From Cladosporium sp. IMV 00045 (lineage: Eukaryota > Ascomycota > Dothideomycetes > Cladosporiales > Cladosporiaceae): a DNA stretch of 64,000 nucleotides. This document shows, one piece after another, positions 43,938 through 53,625 of this stretch. Position 1 is the first letter of the stretch; every line of letters starts with the position of its first letter. The notes beneath the pieces were generated by a model, which was given only the letters and a program-made list of their open reading frames with translations, did not search any database and was not told where the DNA came from. The position numbers and the translations under genes are program-made. Location of the stretch: positions 62,001 to 126,000 of the forward strand of contig MSJI02000846.1 in the NCBI GenBank assembly GCA_001931905.2, in the 5' to 3' direction.

Positions 43938-44633
43938 ATGTCCACCATGACCGACCCTCCAAGCACATCAGCACCACCAAAAGACCACACAATAACACCC
44001 CTACCGCCCAAAAGACCCCACGTCTCCTCCCTCCGCTACCCCTCGAACCGCAAGACAATCTACGACCGCAACCTGAACCGCACCAAAACCTCCGAGATCT
44101 CACTCGCCAGCTTCTCCTACCTCTTCAACAGCCTGATCTCCTACCACCAAGCCCGCTCCCCCTCCGTCGCCGACCTGGAAACCCGCCTCAACCGCGCCGG
44201 CTACCCGATTGGCATCAAACTGCTGGACCTGTTGCTGTACCGGCAGGAAGTGAGGCGTGCGCAGCGGCCCACGAGATTGCTGGAGATGCTGCAGTTTGTG
44301 CACGGCACGCTTTGGAGGAGTCTGTTCAACCGTGCCGCGGATGCGTTGGAGCAGAGCACGAGTAAAAAGAACGAGTACATGATTGTGGATAACGAGCCGG
44401 TGGTCAACACTTTCATCAGCATCCCAAAGGAGATGAGCCAGTTGAATTGCGCGGCTTTCGTGGCGGGAATCATTGAGGGCATGTGTGATGCGGCTGGCTT
44501 TGGGACGGAGGGTGTCAGTGCTCATTGGGCTGGCGAGGGAGACGAGATGTGGCCAGGGAAGACGATTTTCTTACTGAGATTTAAGGAAAGTGTGGTGGAA
44601 CGAGAGGAGGCACTCAAAGCTGGCGGTGGATGA
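43938..44633 (+). CDS. TRS31: TRAPP complex subunit TRAPPC5/Trs31, right copy
   Basis: A 231-residue protein identical to the product at 766-1461 except for one Asp-to-Glu change near residue 199. At DNA level about 15 of 172 compared bases differ, almost all silent, so both copies have been kept under strong protein-level constraint. The start ATG at 43938 is supported by the upstream sequence, which matches the left arm. It is tail-to-tail with the transporter gene, 40 nt apart. Confidence 0.93.
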   Translation: MSTMTDPPSTSAPPKDHTITPLPPKRPHVSSLRYPSNRKTIYDRNLNRTKTSEISLASFSYLFNSLISYHQARSPSVADLETRLNRAGYPIGIKLLDLLLYRQEVRRAQRPTRLLEMLQFVHGTLWRSLFNRAADALEQSTSKKNEYMIVDNEPVVNTFISIPKEMSQLNCAAFVAGIIEGMCDAAGFGTEGVSAHWAGEGDEMWPGKTIFLLRFKESVVEREEALKAGGG

Positions 44634-44673
44634 AGGAGTGGAATTGCTATTATGATTACATGAGCGCAGAGAC

Positions 44674-46074
44674 TCACTGCTGCTGGGACTTTGATTCTAC
44701 GGATTGCCGGACACCTTGATCTTCATGGCCTTCCTCCCCCATTTCGACATCTAGCCGCCGCCCCTCGGTCCTTGCTTTCTTCGCCTCTTCAGCAGCGATC
44801 CATCGACGAAAGACCGCAATCAGCGCACTGCCGCACGCAATCTGCAAGCCCTGGTATATCACTATCGGAATCTGAATCTTGCTCTGCAGCACCGGATCCA
44901 TCCCAGCAAAGATAGTCGTGCTCAAAGGTACACCCAACGCCGGACCTTTGGCCGGCACGCAGTAACAGACGGCCACCACATCCTTCCTTGGCAACCACAA
45001 GATGGCCGTGAAGAAAGCCACGCAGAAATACACCACAAACAACCCGATGCAGATAAACACCATAAACACCATATTACTCCCGGGCACTTCCTCGAAAGCG
45101 CCACTCGCAAATGCACCATCGTACGTCTGCCAGATAATCACCAGCATGCACAGCGGGCCAAATTTGGCCACCTTCCAATCGAAGAAGACCTTCCTGCATG
45201 CCGGCTCGAAGAAGTACCGCGTCACCTGCCCGACGGCCATGGGCACGTAGATAGACAGCCCGAGCTGCTTCAGCACGCGCTCGTAGATCGCCGCGAATTG
45301 CCCGCTATTTGCCGGCAGCACGGCGTTATACCACGTGTCCACCGAGGTGAACATGATCACCAGCGCGGGCGAGATGAAGACTCCGACGAAATTTCCCAGC
45401 GTCGTCTGCACGACCGTCAGCGCCTGGTTGCCGTTCGCCTGGCGTGTCATGACCACGTTACTGCTCATCGTCGTCGCGACGCAGGAGATGAAGACCAGCC
45501 CGACCAGCAAACCGGCGTCCATGAAATTCTTGTCAGTCGCAGTGGCGCTCACGACCCCGAAAGCGATCGCGGACGTCATCAGGAAACACTGCGCCTGCAC
45601 GAACAAGTGCACCCGCCACCGCGAGTAGTTCTGCACCAGCACGCGCGTGTCGAGCGTGCAGCCCGTCATGAAGAAGATGAGAGACACCATCAGGTAGGTC
45701 GTGACGGTTTGTTTGATTTCTTGCCGGGAGGCTGGGACTTGGACTTGAGAGGCGATCACGATCACTACCGCCATGCCGATCAGGAACCATTGGTCCGCGA
45801 GCGTGGTGAGGATTGTGTTGAGCCATTCCGGTCGGGTGCGTTTTGGCGGTGAGGGTGGTGGGGCTTGTCTTTCGTGCGGGTTTATGACGCCGGTGGTGGA
45901 GGGTCCTTGTTGTTGTGTCTGTTGAGTTTCTGGCTTAGGCGGTGGAATATACTCTTCTTCTGATGTGAGCTGCTCTCCGTTTCCCGGTTTCCTCCCTTCG
46001 GTTGTGCTGTCATTCGGTCCTTTCCTTTCTGCCATGTTTGCTGCTCCGCTTCCGTCGTGGCGAGTTTCTGCCAT
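44674..46074 (-). CDS. RCH1: Rch1/SLC10A7-like membrane transporter, full-length copy
   Basis: A 466-residue single-exon protein. After a disordered, Pro/Gln-rich N-terminus (1-~85) come about ten hydrophobic helices from WFLIGMAVVIVIASQV onward. Family stretches include FFMTGCTLDTRVL, CVATTMSSNVVMTRQANGNQ and GNFVGVFISPALV, matching the SBF-like group (PF13593) of yeast Rch1 and vertebrate SLC10A7. These proteins restrain calcium influx and influence Golgi function; whether they move bile-acid-like solutes is not established. The second copy is cut by the left window edge. It diverges from the alcohol dehydrogenase gene across a 1.2-kb gap. Confidence 0.87.
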   Translation of the reverse strand: MAETRHDGSGAANMAERKGPNDSTTEGRKPGNGEQLTSEEEYIPPPKPETQQTQQQGPSTTGVINPHERQAPPPSPPKRTRPEWLNTILTTLADQWFLIGMAVVIVIASQVQVPASRQEIKQTVTTYLMVSLIFFMTGCTLDTRVLVQNYSRWRVHLFVQAQCFLMTSAIAFGVVSATATDKNFMDAGLLVGLVFISCVATTMSSNVVMTRQANGNQALTVVQTTLGNFVGVFISPALVIMFTSVDTWYNAVLPANSGQFAAIYERVLKQLGLSIYVPMAVGQVTRYFFEPACRKVFFDWKVAKFGPLCMLVIIWQTYDGAFASGAFEEVPGSNMVFMVFICIGLFVVYFCVAFFTAILWLPRKDVVAVCYCVPAKGPALGVPLSTTIFAGMDPVLQSKIQIPIVIYQGLQIACGSALIAVFRRWIAAEEAKKARTEGRRLDVEMGEEGHEDQGVRQSVESKSQQQ

Positions 46075-47303
46075 GCATCAGCGCCGGGTGCTGCGCATGC
46101 CATTCGGATACACCGTCGAACGTAGTATGTATATATAAGCACAAGTCTTCTTCTCCCAATAGTTCTTCTCCCCTTTCGAGCCCGAGGAATAGAAATCTCC
46201 GCCTTTCTCCGCAAATTGCCTTCTGTCTGTGTAGTTTCGTAGTGGCTGTCAAGAGAAATCTTGGTGTCACCCAGAAGTATATACAGGATGGCTCGGCCTT
46301 GCGCGCTAGGAGGAATGTCAGTGCGATGGGTGATGGGCGATATCGCTCCTCGTCTAATCGCATCCATATTAGAGGCCACTTATCGGTCAATCCTCACCTT
46401 GAGTGTAAGGCATGAAGCCAAGAGAGATACATGAGGATTATCTGAGAGATGTTGTACGACCAGACCTCACCTCATCTCATCCCAACAGTATCGTCCCATG
46501 ACGCAGCCCATCAAGACCAAGGATCGCCCTCCCGCTCGCCAATGCCGCCGTGAGCCCACTATTTCCGACCTTGCCGCTAGAGTTCTCAGACCCCGCGATT
46601 GCTTGGAGGGGAAGTGAGATCCCCCGCGCGTCCGTGTCGTCGGATGGATGTTGTTTGGTAGTACTGCTATTGTTCTTGATCATCGTAGTGCCTAGTCAGA
46701 CGCTTACTAGTGTTCATAATGATTGTTGGCGTATATCAAACCTCAGCTCGTTCGGTAGAGGCTGAGGGGTGCAAGCAGTCGCCCATTCCACATTACATTC
46801 TGGAGGCGAGTTTCAAAAGACGTTTAGCCGATCTTGTCCCCTGTAACAAGTCGTTGTATATTTTCGTATTCTTACTACGAGCAATGCACTGCAAACATCA
46901 CGAGAAAGCCATAAGCTGACCAACAAGCGAATTTTCTCTCTTCCTGCGAAGTAATGATCCGACAACGATGTGGCGAGTGGAGCCTCTGACTGGATCAGAC
47001 TTGGGACGAGTTGGTGCAAGCTGTCGAATGATGAGCCTGCCCCTCATCCAAGTTGAAGGTTGGCGCTCTCTCTGAACCCGCGGCAAGTACGTACGGTTAG
47101 ATGGTATAGTGCTCATATAGCCACTTCACCTCAGCTACCTGGACCGATCCCTTCATCAATCTTCTTTCTATCCTTCTCCGAAACGAACAGCTCTCAAGCT
47201 TCTCCCGTCTGCCCCTCTCATCACCGATCTCAGCTTCAACAACTTGTGACGCCGCCTTCTCATTCCTTCATTACTTCACAAGCCTCTTAGAACAACACGG
47301 GCC
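46075..47303. promoter_or_regulatory. divergent intergenic region, RCH1-like and alcohol dehydrogenase
   Basis: 1.2 kb between two outward-reading genes, so it contains both promoters. Whether this part belongs to the duplication cannot be seen, because the matching left sequence is outside the window. The 165-codon minus frame at 45882-46379 overlaps the transporter N-terminus and is not a gene. Confidence 0.45.
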
Positions 47304-48542
47304 ATGACCTCCAACGATGCAAGAGCAATCGTCTGCCGCGACACTCTCGACAATGGAGGCTGGAAGCTCGAAGACGTGAGCGTACGCCAGCCGGGCGAAG
47401 GGGAGCTTCTGATCGAAATGGTCGCCTCTGTAAGTGCAGTCTTAGCATAACCCGCCACCATCGGCAACATACATAATCTCTCTTAACAAGTTTGACTAAC
47501 ACCACACTCCAAGGGCGTCTGCCACACCGACGTCCTCATCGGCGGCCTCCCCGCCAACTCCGCCCCCATCGCCTTCTACCCGCGCGTGCTCGGCCATGAA
47601 GGAAGCGGCTACGTTATCTCCACCGGACCAGGCGTGACAGTCGCCCAACCCGGCGACCCGGTGCTGCTGTCTTTCGCGTTCTGCGAATCTTGCCCCGGCT
47701 GCGCGCGCGGCTACCATTCGCACTGCAACACGTTCAACGAGTTGAACTTCGGGCCTCAGCCGGCTGTCTTCGGCAAGGTCGGAGACCACGCGAATCCGAC
47801 TATCCCTGGTGCGTTTTTTGGGCAGAGTTCGTTCGCTTCGCGCTCGGTTGTTAGGCAGTGCAGTGTCGTCAATGCGAAGAGCTTTGTATCTTCTAAGCAG
47901 GAACTGCAGCTCCTCGCCCCTCTGGGCTGTGGAGTACAGACTGGTGCGGGCACGGTGATCAACGCCGCGGGCGCGACGAAGGAGGATATCGTGTGTGTTT
48001 TGGGCTTGGGAGGTGTGGGATTGAGCGCTGTGATGGGTGCGAAGGTGGCGGGGTGTCGTCGCATCATCGGCGTGGATCGCGTGGCGTCCAGACTTGAGTT
48101 GGCCAAGGCCATGGGAGCGACGGATGTTGTCGACACTTCGAAGCTACCGGAGGGGAAGACTTTGGTGGAAGCGGTGAGGGAGGTGGCGGAGGGGTTGGGC
48201 CCGTCGATCACGGTCGACACGACGGGCGTGCCTTTCCTGGTCAGGGCTGCGATCGATTTTGCCCGCAACAGGGGCAAGATCGTGCAAGTGGGTAGCGCGC
48301 CTTTTGACTTCAAGCTGGAGATTTCCGTGTTTGATTTCATGGTGCGCGGGTTGCAGTACATTGGTGCCGTCGAGGGACATGCGTATCCGCCTGACTTTGT
48401 GCCGAAGCTGGTCCAGTGGTATAAGGAGGGCAAGTTCCCGGTCGATAAGATGATGAAGTTGATGCCTGCGGATCAGTATGAGGCGGCGTTGCATGAGATG
48501 CATGAGGGGTCTACGATCAAGCCCATTCTGTGCTGGTCGTGA
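47304..48542 (+). CDS. zinc-dependent alcohol dehydrogenase (MDR family)
   Basis: Two exons, 47304-47429 and 47514-48542, with an 84-nt intron (GTAAGT...CCAAG), give 384 residues. Catalytic zinc ligands are Cys45 (GVCHTD), His70 (GHEG) and Cys181 (LGCG); the structural zinc site is Cys99, Cys102, Cys105 and Cys113. The Rossmann motif is GLGGVGLSA, followed by an acidic residue (IIGVDR) that favours NAD over NADP. The type resembles aryl/benzyl-alcohol dehydrogenases of bacteria and fungi more than yeast Adh1; the exact substrate cannot be read from sequence. The first exon was too short to stand alone as an ORF and is supported by the conserved N-terminal fold (GGWKLEDVSVRQPGEGELL). Confidence 0.9.
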
Positions 48543-49098
48543 TTGTAATTTACGAGATATGAGATGGGAAGCGAAAACCAGACGATGTGAAATACTTTGA
48601 ATACGGTGAACGAGAGAAGTTTCGGGACGATTGATGAGACAAAGACTCAATTCGAGCGTGGCTAAAACGTAGCTGAACTTGGAATGAAACAATTCTTGAG
48701 CTAATGACTGCTATGCTAAGACGCTCTGAATGCTGACGAGAAGAGATAATCTTTTGGGACTTTGTACTTTTGGAAAGTGCCGGATCGAAAACCAAAACAC
48801 CTTGATGGCCGTCTGACCAAGCCTCTCATAATGGGAGATCTAGTAGGGACTTTCTAATACGAGCCGGATTGCCCTGAAGACCCAAGCACTCGCAGTCCTC
48901 AGGGTGCGCTTCCGGCAGAGGGTCCTTGTTGGGAAAGGCCTCAGGGGGGGCGTGAGTCTCAAGTGGTGCCTGTCGTGAGAGACACTTAAACTTTACTTGG
49001 CCCTCTAGCTGATAGAAATGGCCGCGCGGTTCCTTGGGCCTTTCGCTATTGGGCTTGACTTTGGTTTTCTTAGCCTGCTTGCGAGGCTTAAGGGAACC
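48543..49098. other. convergent intergenic region, nothing recognised
   Basis: 556 nt between two converging stops; presumably both 3' UTRs and terminators. Confidence 0.5.
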
Positions 49099-52000
49099 CT
49101 AATCCCTCTTAAGGTCCTCCTCTGCAGCCTTGAGCATCTGGGGGTTCTCCTTGCGAATCCAATCAAAGTAGTCTTTCCAAGCCCTGCTCTCCTCGCCACC
49201 GAAGGCCTTGTTGAAGCTGACGGTCACACGGACGATGGCCTTGTTGTGCTCGGCCAGCTTCTCGAGTTCCTGCTTGACGGCGTTCTCCTTCGGCTTGTAA
49301 GAAAGAACGCCGCGGAACTGCTGTGCCAAGCTTTCGAGGCGGCGCGCAGACTCGGTGGGAGCGATGGTGAGAAGCTTGCCGAGGACAAGGCAGCAGAGGA
49401 TCTTGATTTCGTGTTCGTCGCCCACACCTGCGATGATGCGGTCGTAGAAGCTGGGTAGATCGAGGCGCTCGCGAGAAGCCGGCTCGTCGAGAAGTGCGTA
49501 GAGCGTTTCAAAGGCAGACTTGCGAATCTCGATACCATCGTCGACCTTGTGCTTGAACGGTCCCATAGCAACTTCGCGAATGAGGTTGGGGCGAACCTCT
49601 GTTGCCTGCATTGCATACGGCAAAAGCTCTGACAAGTGGGGCATGACGAGATCTGGCTTGTTGTGGAAGGCTGAGTTGAAAGCCGAGAGTGAGAGGCGTT
49701 GGTTCTCAAGGTCATCGTCTCCCAGCATAGTGGTGAGCATCTGGATGATGGAGGGTTGCAGGAAGCCGTTATAGCTATCATCGGTGTCCGAGAAGATGTA
49801 GCGAAGCGCTGTGATCACCATACCGCGGACAGTCGGGTTAGGGTTCTGGAGGAACGTCTGAAGCTGCGGGAGGTACGCATTCGGGTCGATAGTGGCAAGA
49901 CGACCAATGCACTCAGCACTGACAACCTTGTTGTCTTCGGCTTGACCAGAGCTGATGATGTGATCCCAAAGAGTGGAAGTGTATGGCCTGATGTCCTCTT
50001 CGGCAGCACTATGCTGCAGCAACTCTTTGACGGAGTGCAAGAGAAGGTACTGCTTGCCCTTGTCCATGGCTTCCAGGATTTGAGGTAGGTAGAGCTTGAC
50101 GTTGCCAGCACCGGCTCGGCCGAGCGCGACAGCGGCGGCAAGCTTGACCTTCTCAGACTCTGCTTCGAAGTAGTTTGTGAAGTTCGCAGGCTTAAGCGAG
50201 CAGCTGGTACCTTGACGGAAGCCGGCCTCACCAAGAACAGACAACGCAAGACACTTCTTGCCCTCATCAGACTGCGAGTTCAGCTCTTTCAGGAAGTCAT
50301 CAAGCTGAACACCGACATCGCCACCGCTAGAGACAAGAAGGGTGCCAATAACACGTCCAGAGACATCGGTGTCGGCCTGCACGCCCTGGGTGAGTAGGGC
50401 AGCCATGAGATCCTTTCCTGCCCCGGCTTGTCCGATAGCTTCCACACATGACACAAGCGCATCGAGAGCGTTGCCATGAAGAGCTGCGGATGTGACATTG
50501 CAGATGGCGCTGATAGCGGCAGGTGTGGTCACAAGAGCTGGCCTGTCCTTGGCGAAGCTACCGAGAATCGCGAGAGCTGGACCGAGCATGTGCAGGTCCT
50601 CTGGCTGGATGAGAGGAAGCAACACCAGAACGATCTGGGAGACAGTCTCGTCGTCGAGGGACTGACGTGAAGCTTGGTTGACAGCAAGCATGCGAAGAGC
50701 GCTCAAACTCGCGCCTCTCAAAGAGCGACTGGATTTGCGGAGCTGGGCACCAAGCTCGATGGCCACAGCGGCCACGAAACCCGGCTTAAAATCCTGGCTG
50801 CTCTGCGCAAGAACAGCAATAGTGTCCACGGCACGAACACTGGCCAGACGAGTAAGCTCATTCTTCATGCGCTCTGCGATCAAATCCTGGCCAGCAAAGC
50901 GATCTTGCTCGCTGAGCAGGTTGGTACCAGCGGATCCAGAAGCACGTCCAACCAGCAGACCAAGCGCCTGTACAGCCTTCTGGCGGACCTCAGTATCAGT
51001 GTCCTGTGCGGTGATGCGATCGGTAATTATGTTGTAAAGCTGACGCAGGAAGTCGCCGTTCTGAGCTTTGGTGGCTGCCGAGCGTGGAGGAGTGAGGGCC
51101 TTGACGAAGACTTCGATCGTTGCGAAAGCCTCGCCCGAAACCTTTGCGTAGCGGTCCTTAGCCGCTGCAACCAATGTCGGGACGACCTTGCTCAGATAAG
51201 CCTGTAGAACTTTACTCGAGTGGTTTTCTCCGATGACGCGCAGAAGGGCCAATGCCTCAACACGGAGCGCATTGCCCGACGGGTTCCCAGCCGCGGTCTC
51301 CAGCGTCTCAACGACCGGCTCGATCACAAGATCAGCGTGTTCGGACAGACCACCGCGTTGAACAGAGACCATAGCCTTGAGCAGAGCCATGGTGACCAGC
51401 TTAGTCTGTGGCGTAGAAGTCTTGAGAAGCTTCGCCGCCTCCTTGACGACAGAAGGGTTGATCTCTGCAAGCCGCTCGCTAGCCTTATCCGTAATTGGGG
51501 CTGAAGCAGGGGATGCGTAACCATTCATCAATACTCTCTGCGCGTGAAGATCTGAGAGAACAGCATCGCTGCCACCTCGTCTCCTCTTTCTGCTCTGAGG
51601 TTGGCCACCATTCAAATCAGCGGCAGGGCTCTTGGGCAAGTTGGTGGGACCATTCTTGGAGATGAGGAAACCGAGAGTGGCAATAACCTCGTTGCGAACA
51701 CTTTCCTCACGCTCCTTGAAGCGAGAGATGAGAGCAGGCGCGACAGTGTCGATAAAGGGTGGATTGAGAGTGGCGATGATGGCGTGCAGCACCTTGACAC
51801 TGTATCTCCTGACCTTCCAGCTGACGTCGTCCTCATCCTCAAAGCCGGTCTCCTCTTCAAAATCTTCGTCGCCCTCAAATTCATCGTCCTCCTGATCCTC
51901 CTCCATGTCTTCGTCGTCGTCGTCGGCAAGAGTCGGGTCATAGCTGAGGAAGCGCATGGCCGCCTTCATGACATCGCTGAGGTGAGCCTTCAGATCGGTC

Positions 52001-53034
52001 GCGCAAGCCAGCAGGAAGTTCTCAATCGCAACGAGAGCAGCTTCGCGCACTTCCTCGATCTCGTTGTCACGTTCGCCATCCGCCTCCGCTTCCTGCTCTC
52101 TTTGCTGATCAAGCTCCTCTTGACTCAGTGGGGAAAGAACGAAAGGCGCGAGTGTCTTGAGGTAAGGTCCGAACTTCTTTGGCACCGCCTGGGCCATGCT
52201 TCCGTAAATGCTGATGTAGACCTTTCTTTGCTGGTTTGTGAGATGCGACTGGCGCAGCTGCTCGATCGTGTAGCTGACGTGTGCTGAAAGCAACCCATCG
52301 CTAAAGTATGGCGCCAGAGCCGCCAATCCGGTGACGGCCTTCTTCTTCATCACGTTTCCGCATCTGTCGTTCTCGAGGATTTGCAAGGCAATCTGCTCGA
52401 GTGCCTGGATTTCCACCTCCTGCAGCATGGGACCGAAGCACTTCGCAACCTCGGTCAGCAGGTCCAAGCTGTTGCTGTCGTTGGCAGTTTCCAGATCCTC
52501 CTCGAGCATACCCTTGGGTGGAGGCGGGTTGTGCTTTCCGTTCGGAAGTGGAATTAGGACCTTGCCAACGAGACGTGGGATCAAGGCCTTGGAGACTGCA
52601 TTGTAGGATTCCTGCACCTTTCCACCTCTTGGACCACCGGGTACAGGGTGCGGAAGAGCAACGACGATCGCCCTCACCGCCAGAGCGGGCACGGTGGTGT
52701 CGATGGTGTTGTCAATCTTGATGTTGCTGACCTTCTCGATCGTTGGGCAGAGAATAGTCTCTGGAGCCTTGTTGACGAAGGGACCCAGACAGTTGATAGC
52801 CATGTTCTGGACATCGCCGTTGCCGTCATTCAGGGTGTGGAGGAGGCCTTCTACGACTCTAGCGCAGGTCGTGTAGTCATGGACGAGGAAGGTGGGGGCA
52901 CCGGTCTCGAGCATAGTGTGGAGGTCATTGAGGGTCATGTAGCGGATGTCGGGGTCGGGATCGTTGAGCTTGGGTAGGAGAGCGGCGACATGGTGAGAGG
53001 TGGGGTTTGGCGGCACGCCTGCTGAAGAGGACAT
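49099..53034 (-). CDS. CAND1/TIP120 homologue, cullin exchange factor
   Basis: A 1311-residue HEAT-repeat protein. The frame is open to a TTG at 53073, but the ATG at 53034 (MSSSAGVPPNPTSHH) fits the family start. CAND1 binds unneddylated cullin-Rbx1 and exchanges substrate receptors of SCF ligases. Family stretches are LLPKLNDPDPDIRYMTLNDL near the start, ENDRCGNVMKKKAVTGLAAL, and the acidic stretch in the first third (about 365-400). The C-terminal TIP120 domain covers about 1090-1270 (KVDDGIEIRKSAFETLYALL). In some fungi CAND1 is split into two proteins (Aspergillus CandA-N and CandA-C); here it is one continuous frame. Confidence 0.94.
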   Translation of the reverse strand: MSSSAGVPPNPTSHHVAALLPKLNDPDPDIRYMTLNDLHTMLETGAPTFLVHDYTTCARVVEGLLHTLNDGNGDVQNMAINCLGPFVNKAPETILCPTIEKVSNIKIDNTIDTTVPALAVRAIVVALPHPVPGGPRGGKVQESYNAVSKALIPRLVGKVLIPLPNGKHNPPPPKGMLEEDLETANDSNSLDLLTEVAKCFGPMLQEVEIQALEQIALQILENDRCGNVMKKKAVTGLAALAPYFSDGLLSAHVSYTIEQLRQSHLTNQQRKVYISIYGSMAQAVPKKFGPYLKTLAPFVLSPLSQEELDQQREQEAEADGERDNEIEEVREAALVAIENFLLACATDLKAHLSDVMKAAMRFLSYDPTLADDDDEDMEEDQEDDEFEGDEDFEEETGFEDEDDVSWKVRRYSVKVLHAIIATLNPPFIDTVAPALISRFKEREESVRNEVIATLGFLISKNGPTNLPKSPAADLNGGQPQSRKRRRGGSDAVLSDLHAQRVLMNGYASPASAPITDKASERLAEINPSVVKEAAKLLKTSTPQTKLVTMALLKAMVSVQRGGLSEHADLVIEPVVETLETAAGNPSGNALRVEALALLRVIGENHSSKVLQAYLSKVVPTLVAAAKDRYAKVSGEAFATIEVFVKALTPPRSAATKAQNGDFLRQLYNIITDRITAQDTDTEVRQKAVQALGLLVGRASGSAGTNLLSEQDRFAGQDLIAERMKNELTRLASVRAVDTIAVLAQSSQDFKPGFVAAVAIELGAQLRKSSRSLRGASLSALRMLAVNQASRQSLDDETVSQIVLVLLPLIQPEDLHMLGPALAILGSFAKDRPALVTTPAAISAICNVTSAALHGNALDALVSCVEAIGQAGAGKDLMAALLTQGVQADTDVSGRVIGTLLVSSGGDVGVQLDDFLKELNSQSDEGKKCLALSVLGEAGFRQGTSCSLKPANFTNYFEAESEKVKLAAAVALGRAGAGNVKLYLPQILEAMDKGKQYLLLHSVKELLQHSAAEEDIRPYTSTLWDHIISSGQAEDNKVVSAECIGRLATIDPNAYLPQLQTFLQNPNPTVRGMVITALRYIFSDTDDSYNGFLQPSIIQMLTTMLGDDDLENQRLSLSAFNSAFHNKPDLVMPHLSELLPYAMQATEVRPNLIREVAMGPFKHKVDDGIEIRKSAFETLYALLDEPASRERLDLPSFYDRIIAGVGDEHEIKILCCLVLGKLLTIAPTESARRLESLAQQFRGVLSYKPKENAVKQELEKLAEHNKAIVRVTVSFNKAFGGEESRAWKDYFDWIRKENPQMLKAAEEDLKRD

Positions 53035-53625
53035 GCTCGCGGTAGTTGTAGGCAATGCAGCTGAAAGCAGCAAGGTGGAGGGTGTTTATGGTAGTGGTTG
53101 CTGTGAGTGAGATGCTCTTGTAGAAGGGAAGAGCACAGGTTCCTGTGTGGTGAGAAAGAGTAAGGGGTATGTTTGTTGAGTGAGTGAAGAAGAGGAGGTG
53201 ACAGAGGGTGAGAGTGGTGTAGCAGTAGTAACTCGAGCTTTGGCGGGACGATTGGTGCTGACGTTGTGCCTGCCTGATCCATGTGGGGTTTGGTGAGCTG
53301 CAGGTCACATAACTCAGGCACCGAGGCAATTATTATAATCACCACATGCAGTTGGTCAATCAATGACAATACTACATTTGAAGGTGTGAAAAACACAGTC
53401 AAACAGTGATACGTGCTGAAGACATACATTCTACGGCAGAAAATCCTCGTGCAACTAAATCCCACACTAATAACTGGCAAGGCAAACTCGGCTTTTCAGT
53501 AAATATACATATGTACATCTCTCACCGCGCATCTACCTCTACAACAACAGCTCACTTAGCAAAAGAAAAGTTAAAAGCGCTCAACGACTCATTATGACAG
53601 ATACAGAGAAGAATGCATCTGTCGT
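53035..53625. other. intergenic: CAND1 promoter region
   Basis: 591 nt; no gene-like frame. It must contain the CAND1 promoter and the 3' UTR of the next minus-strand gene. Confidence 0.5.

Larger units (their letters stand above)
36290..45401 (-). repeat. right arm of large inverted segmental duplication
   Basis: Reverse-complement counterpart of bases 1-9310, with the same gene order read from the minus strand (transporter, TRAPPC5, P4-ATPase, ELRLEIY-type gene). The copy probably continues past 45401 into the rest of the transporter gene, but the matching left part lies outside the window. About 27 kb of unrelated single-copy DNA separates the arms. The arm is about 200 bp shorter, mainly because the spacer between the P4-ATPase and the last gene is 682 nt here against 953 nt on the left. 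Confidence 0.95.

Noticed and set aside
45882..46379. 165-codon minus-strand frame at the transporter 5' end
   Set aside because: Overlaps the start of the transporter in another frame and shows no protein family features.
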